DNA from: an uncultured Alistipes sp.
GTDB lineage: Bacteria > Bacteroidota > Bacteroidia > Bacteroidales > Rikenellaceae
Direction: 5' to 3'
NCBI GenBank assembly: GCA_900553175.1
Contig: USCH01000004.1
Location: 1 to 64,000 of the forward strand
DNA: 64,000 nucleotides
Below the pieces are notes generated by a model that was not told where the DNA came from, ran no database searches, and saw only the letters and a list, made by a program, of their open reading frames with translations. This document shows, piece after piece, positions 47,313 through 55,641 of this stretch. A program made the position numbers and the translations under genes. Numbering within the stretch: the stretch's first letter is position 1; each line of letters begins with the position of its first letter.

Positions 47313-47938
47313 GAGGAGCCGGCTTTTTCGGCGTCGTAGTGCTCGTCGAAGAGGCGGCGGAGGGTTTCGTCGTCGCGGATCGTCGCGCGCAGCTCCTCCA
47401 GCCGGCGGGCATTGTCCGATTCGGCGATCCACAGCCGCAGGTAGCCCCCGTCGCCGTATTTGCGCCGGAGGTGGTCGCGGCAGCGGTCGAAATGCTCTTC
47501 GCGCGTGAGGGCGGGGCAGTGGGCCAGTCCGTACTGCACCGTGCGGCGCAGCACGGTGGCGACGTCGATGCAGCGGTCGGCTTCGGCCACGATGCGGCCG
47601 TAGAGCGAGCGGGGCTCATGCTCCGCCGAGGCGCGGTGATCCTCGGCCGCCCGGGCCATCGTTTCGATCTGCTCCTCCGTAAAATAGCCGCGCAGCACCG
47701 GGTCGGCGCGCAGGATCTCGCCCGAGCGGAGGTGATGCCGCTCACGTCCGTCCACAAGCCCCAGATCGTGGTAGGCAGCAATGACATAGACCATCGCGGG
47801 GTCGGCATCGTAGTGCGCAGCCAGCGCGCGGCTTCGGGCGATGACCGTCCGCACGTGGCCGGGGCCGTGTGCGGCGTCGAAGGTTTCGTAGCGGGGAATG
47901 ATCTCCTGCTCGATGTACGCTTTGAGGTCCGGATTCAT
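47285..47938 (-). CDS. HD-domain phosphohydrolase
   Basis: 217 aa. HD metal-site motif: H near residue 23 (AAHGPGHVRTV), then AAYHDLGLVDGRERHHLRSG (HD at about 56) and later EDHRAS and EADR. It is probably a nucleotidase or phosphodiesterase in the cytoplasm; substrate unknown. The -7 element directly abuts its ATG, and its last codons lie antisense to the end of the DHOD-like gene. Confidence 0.85.
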   Translation of the reverse strand: MNPDLKAYIEQEIIPRYETFDAAHGPGHVRTVIARSRALAAHYDADPAMVYVIAAYHDLGLVDGRERHHLRSGEILRADPVLRGYFTEEQIETMARAAEDHRASAEHEPRSLYGRIVAEADRCIDVATVLRRTVQYGLAHCPALTREEHFDRCRDHLRRKYGDGGYLRLWIAESDNARRLEELRATIRDDETLRRLFDEHYDAEKAGSSHTIVPCGK

Positions 47939-47942
47939 GGGG

Positions 47943-47950
47943 CAAAAATA
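47943..47950 (-). promoter_or_regulatory. -7 element abutting the HD gene
   Basis: The minus strand reads TATTTTTG, four bases before the ATG; a leaderless message is implied. Confidence 0.6.
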
Positions 47951-48030
47951 GCGTGGAGAATGGAAGATTGCAAATATCGTCCGCAGTCCGGTCCGGCGAA
48001 AACCGCAGGGCGCCGGGTGCCTGAGCCGCC

Positions 48031-48063
48031 GAAAAAAGCCGCACCCCGTGGTCGGAGTGCGGC
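48031..48063 (-). terminator. Terminator of the DUF975 gene
   Basis: GCCGCACTCC and GGGGTGCGGC arms, followed on the minus strand by six Ts. Confidence 0.85.
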
Positions 48064-48086
48064 CTGCCGTATGCGCGCGGCGGCGA

Positions 48087-48703
48087 TTATGCGGTCTGCT
48101 CGTTTTTGAACTCGAGATAGAACTTGGCGAGGACCGTATTGTAGTAGGGCACGATCCACAGCATGGGGATGAAGAGGAGCAGGGCGCTCAGAAGCGCCAG
48201 ACCGACATATCCCAACAGGATGAGGAACAAATCCATCTTGTGGCCGTCCATCATGGCGGCGCTGCGGTCGATGGCCTCGTTCGCACCGAGCCCGGGGTTC
48301 TCGGCCAGAATCATCGCCGTCATGCTGTAGCCCAAACCTTTGATGATGCCGGGAACGATGAGCAGCAGCGACCAAAGGAACGTGTAGATGCCGACGAGCA
48401 GCATCGCGATGACCGACTTTTTGTAGTACGTCTCGTTGAACGCGCCGAACAGATCGCTGACGGCCGGCTGCTTCCCGTCCCGCGCGAAGTTCAGGAACAT
48501 CATGGTGAAGCCGAAAGCGAGCGGCTGCAGGAATCCGATGGCCAGTACGATGTAGGCGAGTGACAGGATGAGGCCGTCACCCCGTGCAATGGCGGCGATA
48601 ATGCCCGCTAAAAGACCGTAAACAAGCGTCGGGACGATTACCCCCCCCATTTGCCTTTCAACGTCTCCCGAGCGGCGAGACGGATTTCAGGGTTTGTTTT
48701 CAT
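48087..48703 (-). CDS. DUF975 membrane protein, frame broken at a poly-G tract
   Basis: The body (48087-48650) is a multi-helix membrane protein with the DUF975 phrases LLIVPGIIKGLGYSMTAMIL and AIDRSAAMMDGHKMDLFLI. The family N-terminus is coded upstream from ATG 48703: MKTNPEIRLAARETLKGKWG. The two parts are out of frame because the run at 48641-48648 has eight C; nine would join them as KWGGVIVPTLVY. As written, the upstream part stops after 21 codons (a GTA/TAA junction). An internal start at 48650 gives 187 aa but cuts the conserved N-terminus. Function of the family is unknown. Confidence 0.8.
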
Positions 48704-48723
48704 ATCATTTGAAGTTTGATGGT

Positions 48724-48832
48724 GTGTCGCATGACCTGTCCGGGTCGCTCATTCCCTCCGTCCCCGTCGTCCTTACTTCGCGTACGCTACGGCGCGCGTT
48801 TCGCGGATGACGGTGATCTTCACCTGACCCGG
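48724..48832 (-). repeat. Duplicated 3' end of rny (copy 1)
   Basis: 109 bases matching 48884-48992 with about six differences, at an offset of 160. It repeats the last 20 or so codons of rny and the stop, with only synonymous changes (AAG/AAA, GTA/GTG, GAA/GAG), then the same downstream sequence. No intact gene is attached. Confidence 0.85.
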
Positions 48833-48838
48833 TGTCAA

Positions 48839-48862
48839 GTCCTCCCTTTGTCAAAGGGAGGA
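48839..48862. repeat. Small palindrome in the rny 3' duplication
   Basis: CCTCCCTTTG-t-CAAAGGGAGG, a near-loopless perfect inverted repeat between the two duplicate copies. It may be a dispersed intergenic element, and it could act as an rny terminator. Confidence 0.6.
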
Positions 48863-48883
48863 TTCAGGAGGGAATGTCGAAGC

Positions 48884-48992
48884 GTGTCGCATGACCTGTC
48901 CGGGTCGCTCATTCCCTCCCTCCCCGTCGGCCTTATTTCGCGTACGCCACGGCGCGCGTCTCGCGGATGACGGTGATCTTCACCTGACCCGG
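48884..48992 (-). repeat. Duplicated 3' end of rny (copy 2, the authentic end)
   Basis: This copy contains the real end of rny plus 49 bases downstream. See 48724-48832. Confidence 0.85.
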
Positions 48993-50480
48993 ATAGGTCA
49001 TTTCATCCTGGATCTTCTTGGCGATTTCGTGCGAGAGGCTCTCCGACTCCTGATCCGAGAGTTTGTCGGCGCCGACGATCACGCGCAGCTCGCGTCCGGC
49101 CTGGATGGCATAGGTTTTCAGCACGCCGGGGTAGGACAAGGCGATGTCCTCCATCTCCTTCAGGCGCTTGATGTAGCTCTCGACCACTTCGCGCCGTGCA
49201 CCGGGGCGTGCGCCCGATATGGCGTCGCACACCTGGATGATCGGTGCGATGAGCGACGTCATCTCCACTTCGTCGTGGTGCGAACCGATGGCGTTGCACA
49301 CCTCGGGCTTCTCCTTGTACTTCTCGGCGAGCTTCATGCCGATGATTGCGTGCGGCAGTTCGGGCTCGTCGTCGGGCACCTTGCCGATGTCGTGCAGGAG
49401 GCCTGCGCGGCGGGCGATCTTGGGATTCAGCCCCAGTTCGGCAGCCATGATGCCGGCCAGGTTGGCTGTTTCGCGGGCGTGCTGCAACAGGTTCTGACCG
49501 TAGGAGGAGCGGTATTTCATCTTGCCGATCATGCGGATGAGTTCGGGATGCAGGCCGTGGATGCCCAGGTCGATGGTCGTGCGCTTGCCCACCTCGACGA
49601 TCTCCTCCTCGATCTGTTTTTTCACCTTGGCCACGACCTCTTCGATGCGGGCGGGGTGGATGCGGCCGTCGGTCACCAGCTGGTGCAGCGCCAGACGGGC
49701 GATTTCGCGGCGCACGGGGTCGAAGCCCGAGAGGATGATCGCTTCGGGTGTGTCGTCGACGATGATCTCGATGCCCGTCGCGGCCTCCAGCGCGCGGATG
49801 TTGCGGCCCTCGCGGCCGATGATGCGGCCCTTCACCTCGTCGCTCTCGATGTTGAAGACCGTCACGGCGTTTTCGATGGCCGTTTCGGTCGCCACCCGCT
49901 GGATCGAGGCCACGATGATGCGCTTGGCCTCCTTCGAGGCGGTCATCTTGGCCTCCTCGATCGTTTCGTTGATGTAGGCGGCCGCTTCGGTCTTGGCCTC
50001 GGCCTTCATGTTCTCGACGAGGATGTTTTTGGCCTCTTCTGAGCTCATGCCCGAAATCTGCTCCAGACGCACGTTCTGCTCGCGGCGGAGCGTGTCGATC
50101 TCCTCCTTCTTGTGCTCGAGGATCTGCATTTGGTTCTGCATCTGCTCCTTGAGCCGCTCGTTCTCGCGCATGCGGTTTTCCAGTTCGCGCTGCTGGTTCT
50201 GCACGTTCTGCTCGATCTGCTTGGCGCGCTGCTCGCTCTGGGCGATTTTCTGGTTGCGTTCGTTGACCTGACGGTCGTGCTCGCTCTTGAGCTGCATGAA
50301 TTTCTCCTTGGCCTGAAGGATTTTCTCCTTCTTGATCATCTCGCCTTCGGCTTCGGCCTCCTTGAGCGCCGTTTCGCGCCGCTTGCGGATCGATGTCTTG
50401 ACCACGAGGTTCGTGACGACCGCGTAGATCCCGACGGCGAGCACTGCGGAGATGCAGGCTGTCAAAATGATGCTATTCAT
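48933..50480 (-). CDS. rny: Ribonuclease Y
   Basis: 515-aa membrane-anchored endoribonuclease that starts mRNA decay. N-terminal membrane helix (about 3-25), long coiled coil (about 30-200) rich in [20 protein letters not shown] domain with [19 protein letters not shown] and HD domain with [18 protein letters not shown]. The start at 50480 gives the membrane helix at once; upstream in-frame extension would cover the 6S-like RNA end. Confidence 0.97.
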   Translation of the reverse strand: MNSIILTACISAVLAVGIYAVVTNLVVKTSIRKRRETALKEAEAEGEMIKKEKILQAKEKFMQLKSEHDRQVNERNQKIAQSEQRAKQIEQNVQNQQRELENRMRENERLKEQMQNQMQILEHKKEEIDTLRREQNVRLEQISGMSSEEAKNILVENMKAEAKTEAAAYINETIEEAKMTASKEAKRIIVASIQRVATETAIENAVTVFNIESDEVKGRIIGREGRNIRALEAATGIEIIVDDTPEAIILSGFDPVRREIARLALHQLVTDGRIHPARIEEVVAKVKKQIEEEIVEVGKRTTIDLGIHGLHPELIRMIGKMKYRSSYGQNLLQHARETANLAGIMAAELGLNPKIARRAGLLHDIGKVPDDEPELPHAIIGMKLAEKYKEKPEVCNAIGSHHDEVEMTSLIAPIIQVCDAISGARPGARREVVESYIKRLKEMEDIALSYPGVLKTYAIQAGRELRVIVGADKLSDQESESLSHEIAKKIQDEMTYPGQVKITVIRETRAVAYAK

Positions 50481-50529
50481 CGTACTTTTGCGTGTTTTTG
50501 TTGTTAATATATAGGGTTTCTTTCGTGTC

Positions 50530-50737
50530 AAAAAAAACCGCATAGAATTCCTTAGTCTTGTTTGACGAATCTGCAAGATCAGTCATGTGTGGAGGCTCCG
50601 GCAATCGCAATCTTCCAACGGCACGCACAGGGCGGGCACCCCTTGCGGGGTCAAGGCCTGATTTTGAAGCGCCGTGAGTTGCTCCAATTTAAAAAGTGTT
50701 CAGTTTCGCAAAGCTGTAAGGAATCTATGCGGGTAGA
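50530..50737 (-). ncRNA. ssrS: Probable 6S RNA
   Basis: A 429-bp gap between zapA and rny. The minus strand holds a long closing stem: CCGCATAGATTCCTTA (complement of 50717-50732) pairs with TAAGGAATTCTATGCGG (50538-50554) with one bulge, followed by eight Ts (50530-50537). Inner pairings TGGAG/CTCCA and a CCCC-gcaa-GGGG apical hairpin give a rod with a large central bulge, about 205 nt, as in 6S RNA, which sequesters housekeeping RNA polymerase. Linkage to zapA is also seen in other bacteria. The promoter is not clearly visible. Confidence 0.65.
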
Positions 50738-50753
50738 TTCTTCGTATGTAAAA

Positions 50754-50910
50754 GAACGTTTTCGTCGGGCCGGGCGCAGAGCCGTGCTTGCGCGGGCTTT
50801 GCCGAGGCGGGAAACGGTGCGTGAAAACGAACGTTTTCGCCGGGCCGGGTGCTGCGCCGGACCTCTCCGGACCGTGCCGGGGCGGGAGAAGGAGCGCGGA
50901 ATCGGAACGT
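50754..50910. repeat. Two tandem units of about 75 bp between zapA and the 6S-like RNA
   Basis: GAACGTTTTCG recurs at 50754 and 50829, and GAACGT again at 50905, spacing 75-76. Units share GTCGGGCCGGG and a (T)GCCGAGGCGGG core that also occurs in the 61281 array. The units are partly diverged. Confidence 0.6.
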
Positions 50911-51209
50911 CATCCTTCGAGGGTGTTGAGGTATTCGTCCAGTTTCCGGTCCAGCTCGCCGAGCCGTCCCAGATCGCCCTCGTCCAGCTCGCGGCTCTGC
51001 CGCATGGCCACGTCGGCGATGGCGAACTTGAGCGCAGCCATCGAGAGCCAGTCCTGCTCGTTCCAGCCCCGGATGTTCTGCTGTTTTATGAGCGCGAGGT
51101 AGTTGTTCACCTCGCGTTCGGCCAGTCGGTACATCTCCTCTTTCCCGCTCTCGATCTGGAACGGGTAGCTTTTGCCGGCTATTTTGAGCGTGATCGCCTG
51201 TTTGGCCAT
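50910..51209 (-). CDS. zapA: Cell division protein ZapA
   Basis: 99 aa: an N-terminal globular part (ITLKIAGKSYPFQIESGKEE) and a C-terminal helix (RELDEGDLGRLGELDRKLDEY). It bundles FtsZ at midcell. It follows the coiled-coil gene after 12 bases in the same transcript. Confidence 0.9.
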   Translation of the reverse strand: MAKQAITLKIAGKSYPFQIESGKEEMYRLAEREVNNYLALIKQQNIRGWNEQDWLSMAALKFAIADVAMRQSRELDEGDLGRLGELDRKLDEYLNTLEG

Positions 51210-51221
51210 GGGTCGTCGCGT

Positions 51222-51551
51222 TTATCGGTCGTCGTTCTGCGGGGTCGTCCCCGAAATCCCTTCGGCGGCTTCCACCAGCGCGATGCACTTGTCCACCTCC
51301 CGCATAAGACGGTTGACGCGCGCCCGCGCTTTTTCCCGGTTGCGGCCCGAGCCCGCCAGCCCTTCGGCGAGTTGCATGCGTGCCAGTTCGGCATTCGACT
51401 CTCTCTCGCGCTCCTCGCTCGCCCGGAGTTCGCCGCGCAGGGCGTCGCGCTCCGCCGTCAGCTCCGCGCAGAGCCTCACGAGCCGTCCGTGCTCCTCGAT
51501 GAGCCGTCCGACCCGGGTTTCGATGCTCTCTATCACGCTTTTTCCGGCCAT
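51222..51551 (-). CDS. Coiled-coil protein upstream of zapA (ZapB-like)
   Basis: 109 aa, almost entirely helical and charged, with heptads over about 8-60 (IETRVGRLIEEHGRLVRL, AERDALRGELRASEERE) and a short C-terminal helix. Position directly before zapA suggests a divisome partner comparable to ZapB. Sequence identity to ZapB cannot be confirmed by eye. Confidence 0.7.
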   Translation of the reverse strand: MAGKSVIESIETRVGRLIEEHGRLVRLCAELTAERDALRGELRASEERERESNAELARMQLAEGLAGSGRNREKARARVNRLMREVDKCIALVEAAEGISGTTPQNDDR

Positions 51552-51581
51552 GGACTCGGGTTACGTTTCCGCTTCACCTCT

Positions 51582-51589
51582 CAAAGGTA
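51582..51589 (-). promoter_or_regulatory. -7 element of the coiled-coil-zapA unit
   Basis: The minus strand reads TACCTTTG, 30 bases before the start codon. Confidence 0.75.
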
Positions 51590-51615
51590 CGAAAAAGAAC
51601 GCAGAAATACAAATC

Positions 51616-52914
51616 TTATTGCCGGGCGACCTCGGCATAGAGGTCGTACCGCTCGGCCGCGACGATCTTCGCCTCGTAGAACCGGCCGCGCAGCAGACGG
51701 CGGTCTGCGGCGGGAATCAGAATCTCCTGGTCGACCTCGGGCGAATCGTACTGCGAGCGGGCCACGTAGTAGCCGCCCTGCCGCGAGTCGACGATCACCC
51801 GCTCGGTACGGCCCACGCGGCGGAGGTTGTTTTCGAGCGAAATATCGCCCTGAAGCCGCATGATGCGCTCCACGCGCTCCTGCTTCACCTCGTCGGGCAC
51901 GTCGTCGCGCAGATGCTGCGCCGAGTGGGTCCCCTCCTCCTCGGAGTAGGCGAAGACGCCCAGCCGCTCGAAGCGCACCTCGCGCACGAACGCCTCCAGT
52001 TCTGCGAAGTCGGCCTCGCTCTCGCCCGGGTAGCCCACCAGCAGCGTCGTGCGCAGCGCCAGGTCGGGAATCGCACGCCGCAGCCTGCCGATGAGCTCCA
52101 GCGCCTCGGCCTTGGTGTGGCGGCGCAGCATGGCCGACAGCTGGCGGTCGGCGATGTGCTGGAACGGGATGTCGAGGTATTTGCATATCTTGGGCTCCGC
52201 GGCCATCGTCTCGATCACGTCGTCCGGAAAACCGGCCGGGTAGGCGTAGTGGAGCCGAATCCATTCGATGCCCCCGATGCGGCAGAGGCGGCGCAGCAGC
52301 TCGCCGAGCATGCGGCGGCCATAGAGGTCGAGGCCGTAGTAGGTGGTGTCCTGGGCGATGACGATCAATTCGCGCACGCCCTGCGCCGCCAGCTTGCGGG
52401 CCTCCTCTTCGAGCACCTCCATCGGCACCGAGACGTGGGGCCCGCGGATGAGCGGGATGGCGCAGTAGCCGCACTTCCAGTTGCAGCCCTCCGAAATCTT
52501 GAGGTAGGCGTAGTGCCTGGGGGTGGTCAGATGCCGCTCGGTGGCCAGCGCAGCCGCCTCCGAGCCTCCCAGCGCCCGGACGATGCCGTCCCACGTGCGG
52601 GCGCCGAAGTAGTCGTCGACCTCGGGAATCTCGGCGCGCAGCTCGTCGGCGTAGCGCTCCGAGAGGCAGCCGATGACGAACAGATGCTCGATGCGGCCCG
52701 CTTTTTTGGCCTCGGCGGCCCGCAGAATCTGATCGACGGACTCCTGCTTGGCGTCGCCGATGAAGCCGCAGGTGTTGATGACCACGGTCTTGGCGTCGGT
52801 GCGGTCGCTGTCGAAACGCACCTCGTATCCGGCGGCCGCCAGACGGGCCATGAGGTGCTCGCTGTCGACGGTGTTCTTCGAACAGCCCAGCGTGATGACG
52901 TTAATTTTTTTCAT
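51616..52914 (-). CDS. rimO: Ribosomal protein S12 methylthiotransferase
   Basis: 432-aa radical SAM enzyme that methylthiolates Asp89 of S12. N-terminal MTTase domain with ITLGCSKNTVDSEH (Cys), central radical SAM motif EGCNWKCGYCAIPLIRG (CxxxCxxC), C-terminal TRAM domain. The GCSKN signature distinguishes RimO from MiaB. Overlaps the end of ftsY by 14 bases. Confidence 0.96.
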   Translation of the reverse strand: MKKINVITLGCSKNTVDSEHLMARLAAAGYEVRFDSDRTDAKTVVINTCGFIGDAKQESVDQILRAAEAKKAGRIEHLFVIGCLSERYADELRAEIPEVDDYFGARTWDGIVRALGGSEAAALATERHLTTPRHYAYLKISEGCNWKCGYCAIPLIRGPHVSVPMEVLEEEARKLAAQGVRELIVIAQDTTYYGLDLYGRRMLGELLRRLCRIGGIEWIRLHYAYPAGFPDDVIETMAAEPKICKYLDIPFQHIADRQLSAMLRRHTKAEALELIGRLRRAIPDLALRTTLLVGYPGESEADFAELEAFVREVRFERLGVFAYSEEEGTHSAQHLRDDVPDEVKQERVERIMRLQGDISLENNLRRVGRTERVIVDSRQGGYYVARSQYDSPEVDQEILIPAADRRLLRGRFYEAKIVAAERYDLYAEVARQ

Positions 52915-53923
52915 CGCCGAAGAGTGCGTTGACGAATTCGCGGCGGTCGAACGTGCGCAGGTCGTCGATCCCCTCGCCGATGCCGATGTAGCGCACCGGC
53001 ACGCGGAAGCGGTCGCTGATGCCGATCACCACGCCGCCCTTGGCCGTGCCGTCGAGCTTGGTGATGGCCAGCGAGGTGACCTGCGTGGCCTGGGTGAACT
53101 GCCGGGCCTGCTCGAAGGCGTTCTGTCCGGTCGAACCGTCGAGCACGAGCATCACTTCGTGGGGGGCGCCGGGGATGACTTTCGACATGACGTTGCGGAT
53201 CTTGGTCAGCTCGTTCATGAGGCCCACCTTGTTATGCAGGCGTCCGGCCGTGTCGATCAGCACCACGTCGGCGCCGCCCGCCTTGGCCGAGGCGAGCGTG
53301 TCGTAGGCCACCGATGCCGGGTCGGAGCCCATCTGCTGGCGGATGAGCGTGGCGCCCGCGCGGCGGGCCCACACTTCGAGCTGGTCGATGGCTGCGGCGC
53401 GGAATGTGTCGGCGGCGCCGATCCACACCTTGCGGCCCATGCGCGTGAGCTGTGCGGCGAGCTTGCCGATGGTGGTGGTCTTGCCTGCGCCGTTGACCCC
53501 CACGACCATCACCACGTAGGGTTCGCCCGGGTGCGCGTCGAGCCTGAAATCGGCCTCCGAGCCGCGGGCCTCCTCCAGCAGCGCCGCCACTTCGTCGCGC
53601 AGGATCGACTGCAATTCGGCCGTGCCCATGTATTTGTCGCGTGCCACGCGCTCCTCGATGCGGCGGATGATCTTCACGGTCGTCTCGACGCCCACGTCCG
53701 AGGTGATGAGCACCTCCTCCAGATCGTCCAGCACGTCGGCGTCGACGGTCGAGCGTCCGGCCACGGCCCGGGCCAGCTTCGAGAAGAGGCCCGTTTTGGT
53801 CCTCTCCAGCCCCGCCTCGAGCGTCGCGCGGTCGTCGGAAGGGGTTTCCGGGGCGGGGCGCGAAGCGGATTCCTGCGGTGCGGAGGGGGCGTTTCTTTTT
53901 TTGAAAATATCGAAAAGTGCCAT
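52901..53923 (-). CDS. ftsY: Signal recognition particle receptor FtsY
   Basis: 340 aa; SRP GTPase that docks ribosome-nascent chains at the membrane. Short acidic-poor A region (about 1-45), then NG domain with GVNGAGKTTTIGKLAAQL (P-loop), DTFRAAAIDQL, VLIDTAGRLHNK and TKLDGTAKGG. The ATG at 53923 (MALFDIFKK) is preferred over an in-frame ATG across the promoter. First gene of ftsY-rimO. Confidence 0.97.
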   Translation of the reverse strand: MALFDIFKKRNAPSAPQESASRPAPETPSDDRATLEAGLERTKTGLFSKLARAVAGRSTVDADVLDDLEEVLITSDVGVETTVKIIRRIEERVARDKYMGTAELQSILRDEVAALLEEARGSEADFRLDAHPGEPYVVMVVGVNGAGKTTTIGKLAAQLTRMGRKVWIGAADTFRAAAIDQLEVWARRAGATLIRQQMGSDPASVAYDTLASAKAGGADVVLIDTAGRLHNKVGLMNELTKIRNVMSKVIPGAPHEVMLVLDGSTGQNAFEQARQFTQATQVTSLAITKLDGTAKGGVVIGISDRFRVPVRYIGIGEGIDDLRTFDRREFVNALFGDEKN

Positions 53924-53944
53924 ATTCGTTCGGGAACTTCCGGA

Positions 53945-53952
53945 CAAAGGTA
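53945..53952 (-). promoter_or_regulatory. -7 element of ftsY
   Basis: The minus strand reads TACCTTTG, 21 bases before the start codon; divergent from 53977. Confidence 0.72.
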
Positions 53953-53976
53953 ATAAGAAAATTCCGGAAAAAACGT

Positions 53977-53984
53977 TACCTTTG
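53977..53984 (+). promoter_or_regulatory. -7 element of the Lcl-like protein gene
   Basis: TACCTTTG, 21 bases ahead of the start codon. Confidence 0.72.
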
Positions 53985-54005
53985 CGTATATCGAAATTTT
54001 CAGTC

Positions 54006-54887
54006 ATGATGAAGAAGATCGTGTTGTCGGTCGCCGTGCTCTGCGGCGGTGCGCTGTGCGCCGAGGCGCAGGACCGGATCGTGAAGCGGGACGCCTCCGA
54101 GGTGGAGGCCCTCGTGCTGGAGATCGCACCCGATGCGGTGCGTTACAAACGTTTTTCCAACCCCGAGGGGCCGACCTACGTGCTGCCTGCCTCCGAAATC
54201 GACTTCATCCGTTTTGCCAACGGCGAAACGGAGCGTTTCGCAGCTCCCGCCGCGGAATCCGACCGGAGGGAGGATGCGGCGGCCGGCGGACCGGAGGCTA
54301 CGGCGCTCTCCGCCCGTGCGGATGCGGAGTGGGTGGTCAAGGAGTGGAAGATCGGCGATTATTACGAGCGCGACGGAGTGAAAGGCGTGGTGTGCGCGCT
54401 GACGGACGGAGGCACGCACGGCCTGATCCTGTCGCTCGGGGAGATCTATCTGCCCTGGTGCGGATTCCGCAAGTCCGAACAGCGGGCGACGGGGGCCGTC
54501 GATGCGGCCGACGGACGGGTCAATATGGCGGCGGTGGAGCGCTTCATCGCCGAGAACGGACTTTCGTGGGATGATTTTCCCGCGTTCAAGTGGTGCCGCG
54601 AGCAGGGCGAAGGGTGGTATCTGCCCGCCATCGACGAACTGCTGGCCGTCGGCCACAACTACAACGGCGGCTCGCGCACGGCGAGCAACCGGCAGGCCCG
54701 CAGCCGTTTCAACGATGCGCTCAAGAGCCACGGCGGCGACCGGATGGACCGGATGGTCTATTACTATTCGTCGACCGAGCGCAACGGCCGCGATGCGATG
54801 ACGAGCCATACGGGCACCGAACCTCCCTTTCTGGTGGACATTCCCAAGGGCGGCAAGTTTCTCGTCCGGGCCGTGCGGCGGTTCTGA
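54006..54887 (+). CDS. Secreted DUF1566/Lcl-C-like protein
   Basis: 293 aa (ATG pair at 54006/54009), signal peptide ending ALCAEAQ. N-terminal segment with DASEVEALVLEIAPDAVRYKRF and GPTYVLPASEIDFIRF is a small module common in secreted Bacteroidota proteins. The C-terminal part (about 135-293) has FKWCREQGEGWYLPAIDEL and a WSSTE-like YYYSSTERNGRDAM, resembling the Lcl/DUF1566 fold linked to adhesion. Function unknown. Confidence 0.78.
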   Translation: MMKKIVLSVAVLCGGALCAEAQDRIVKRDASEVEALVLEIAPDAVRYKRFSNPEGPTYVLPASEIDFIRFANGETERFAAPAAESDRREDAAAGGPEATALSARADAEWVVKEWKIGDYYERDGVKGVVCALTDGGTHGLILSLGEIYLPWCGFRKSEQRATGAVDAADGRVNMAAVERFIAENGLSWDDFPAFKWCREQGEGWYLPAIDELLAVGHNYNGGSRTASNRQARSRFNDALKSHGGDRMDRMVYYYSSTERNGRDAMTSHTGTEPPFLVDIPKGGKFLVRAVRRF

Positions 54888-54944
54888 GGCGGGGACGGCG
54901 CACCTCCGCCGGCTGCCGGCTCGAAAGCCTTCGCCGCCACACAC

Positions 54945-54976
54945 ACAAAGGGCATCCGATGAGGATGCCCTTTGTA
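54945..54976. terminator. Bidirectional terminator
   Basis: ACAAAGGGCATCC pairs with GGATGCCCTTTGT around a five-base loop. It serves the plus-strand gene and the ribosomal unit from the other side. Confidence 0.82.
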
Positions 54977-54997
54977 TTTAAGAGACAGTCTCTTAAA
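54977..54997. repeat. Perfect 10-bp inverted repeat
   Basis: TTTAAGAGAC-a-GTCTCTTAAA lies between the stop of the DUF4295 gene and the terminator at 54945, making tandem hairpins. Confidence 0.7.
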
Positions 54998-55000
54998 TGC

Positions 55001-55159
55001 TTATTTCTTCTCTTCGAAGAAATCCTTCACCTGGTCGTTGGGGATGATGCCTTCCTTGAACATATAGGCGCCCGTCTTCTCCGATTTGACCATCTTGATG
55101 CACTTGGTGAACTGCTTACCCGTGCCGGTTTTCAGTGTTGCGACTACTTTCTTTGCCAT
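55001..55159 (-). CDS. DUF4295 small protein
   Basis: 52 aa: starts MAKKVVATLKTGTGKQFTKC and ends DQVKDFFEEKK, basic and short. This Bacteroidota family is regularly found directly downstream of rpmB and rpmG, so a ribosome-associated role is likely but not shown. 12 bases separate it from rpmG. Confidence 0.9.
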   Translation of the reverse strand: MAKKVVATLKTGTGKQFTKCIKMVKSEKTGAYMFKEGIIPNDQVKDFFEEKK

Positions 55160-55171
55160 GGTGCTCTAAAA

Positions 55172-55354
55172 CTATTTGATTTCACGGTGAACGGTGACGC
55201 GCTTGAGGAACGGATTGTATTTCTTGCGCTCCAGACGGTCGGGCGTGTTCTTCTTGTTCTTGGTGGTGATGTAACGGGACATTCCCGCAACGCCGCTCTC
55301 CTTCTGTTCGGTGCACTCGAGGATGACCTGCACCCGGTTGCCTTTCTTTGCCAT
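55172..55354 (-). CDS. rpmG: 50S ribosomal protein L33
   Basis: 60 aa with the family pattern [34 protein letters not shown] and [10 protein letters not shown]. It lacks the four zinc cysteines (a C-minus form), which fits zinc-independent ribosomes. Middle gene of rpmB-rpmG-DUF4295. Confidence 0.96.
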   Translation of the reverse strand: MAKKGNRVQVILECTEQKESGVAGMSRYITTKNKKNTPDRLERKKYNPFLKRVTVHREIK

Positions 55355-55369
55355 TTCGACGAGGATTTT

Positions 55370-55603
55370 TTAGTAAACGCTCTTGGGTGCGGCAGCTTCG
55401 CGCAGGGCGACTGCAAGACCCTTCTTGTTGATGGTTTTCATGCCGGCTGCCGTCACCTTGAGGGTGATCCAGCGGCCTTCCTGCTCCGACCAGAAGCGCT
55501 TGGTTTTCAGATTGGGACTGAATTTGCGCTTGGTCTTGTGGTGCGAGTGCGAGACGTTGTTGCCCACCACCGCCACCTTGCCTGTGATTTCGCAAACTTT
55601 CAT
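55370..55603 (-). CDS. rpmB: 50S ribosomal protein L28
   Basis: 77 aa; starts MKVCEITGKVAVVGNNVSHS and contains KTKRKFSPNLKTKRFW and the LKVTAAGMKTINKKGL tail. First gene of the ribosomal unit. Confidence 0.97.
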   Translation of the reverse strand: MKVCEITGKVAVVGNNVSHSHHKTKRKFSPNLKTKRFWSEQEGRWITLKVTAAGMKTINKKGLAVALREAAAPKSVY

Positions 55604-55641
55604 TTGAGTGTGATTTATTCGGTTAACCCCATAAGGGAGTG

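Noticed and set aside
48087..48650. DUF975 protein starting at ATG 48650 as a complete gene.
   Set aside because: The family N-terminus is coded upstream out of frame, so this ATG is inside the gene.
54977..54997. AAGAGACAG inside a palindrome resembles a transposase mosaic end or sequencing adapter.
   Set aside because: Only nine bases match, the rest differs, and the palindrome is perfect and followed by normal sequence.
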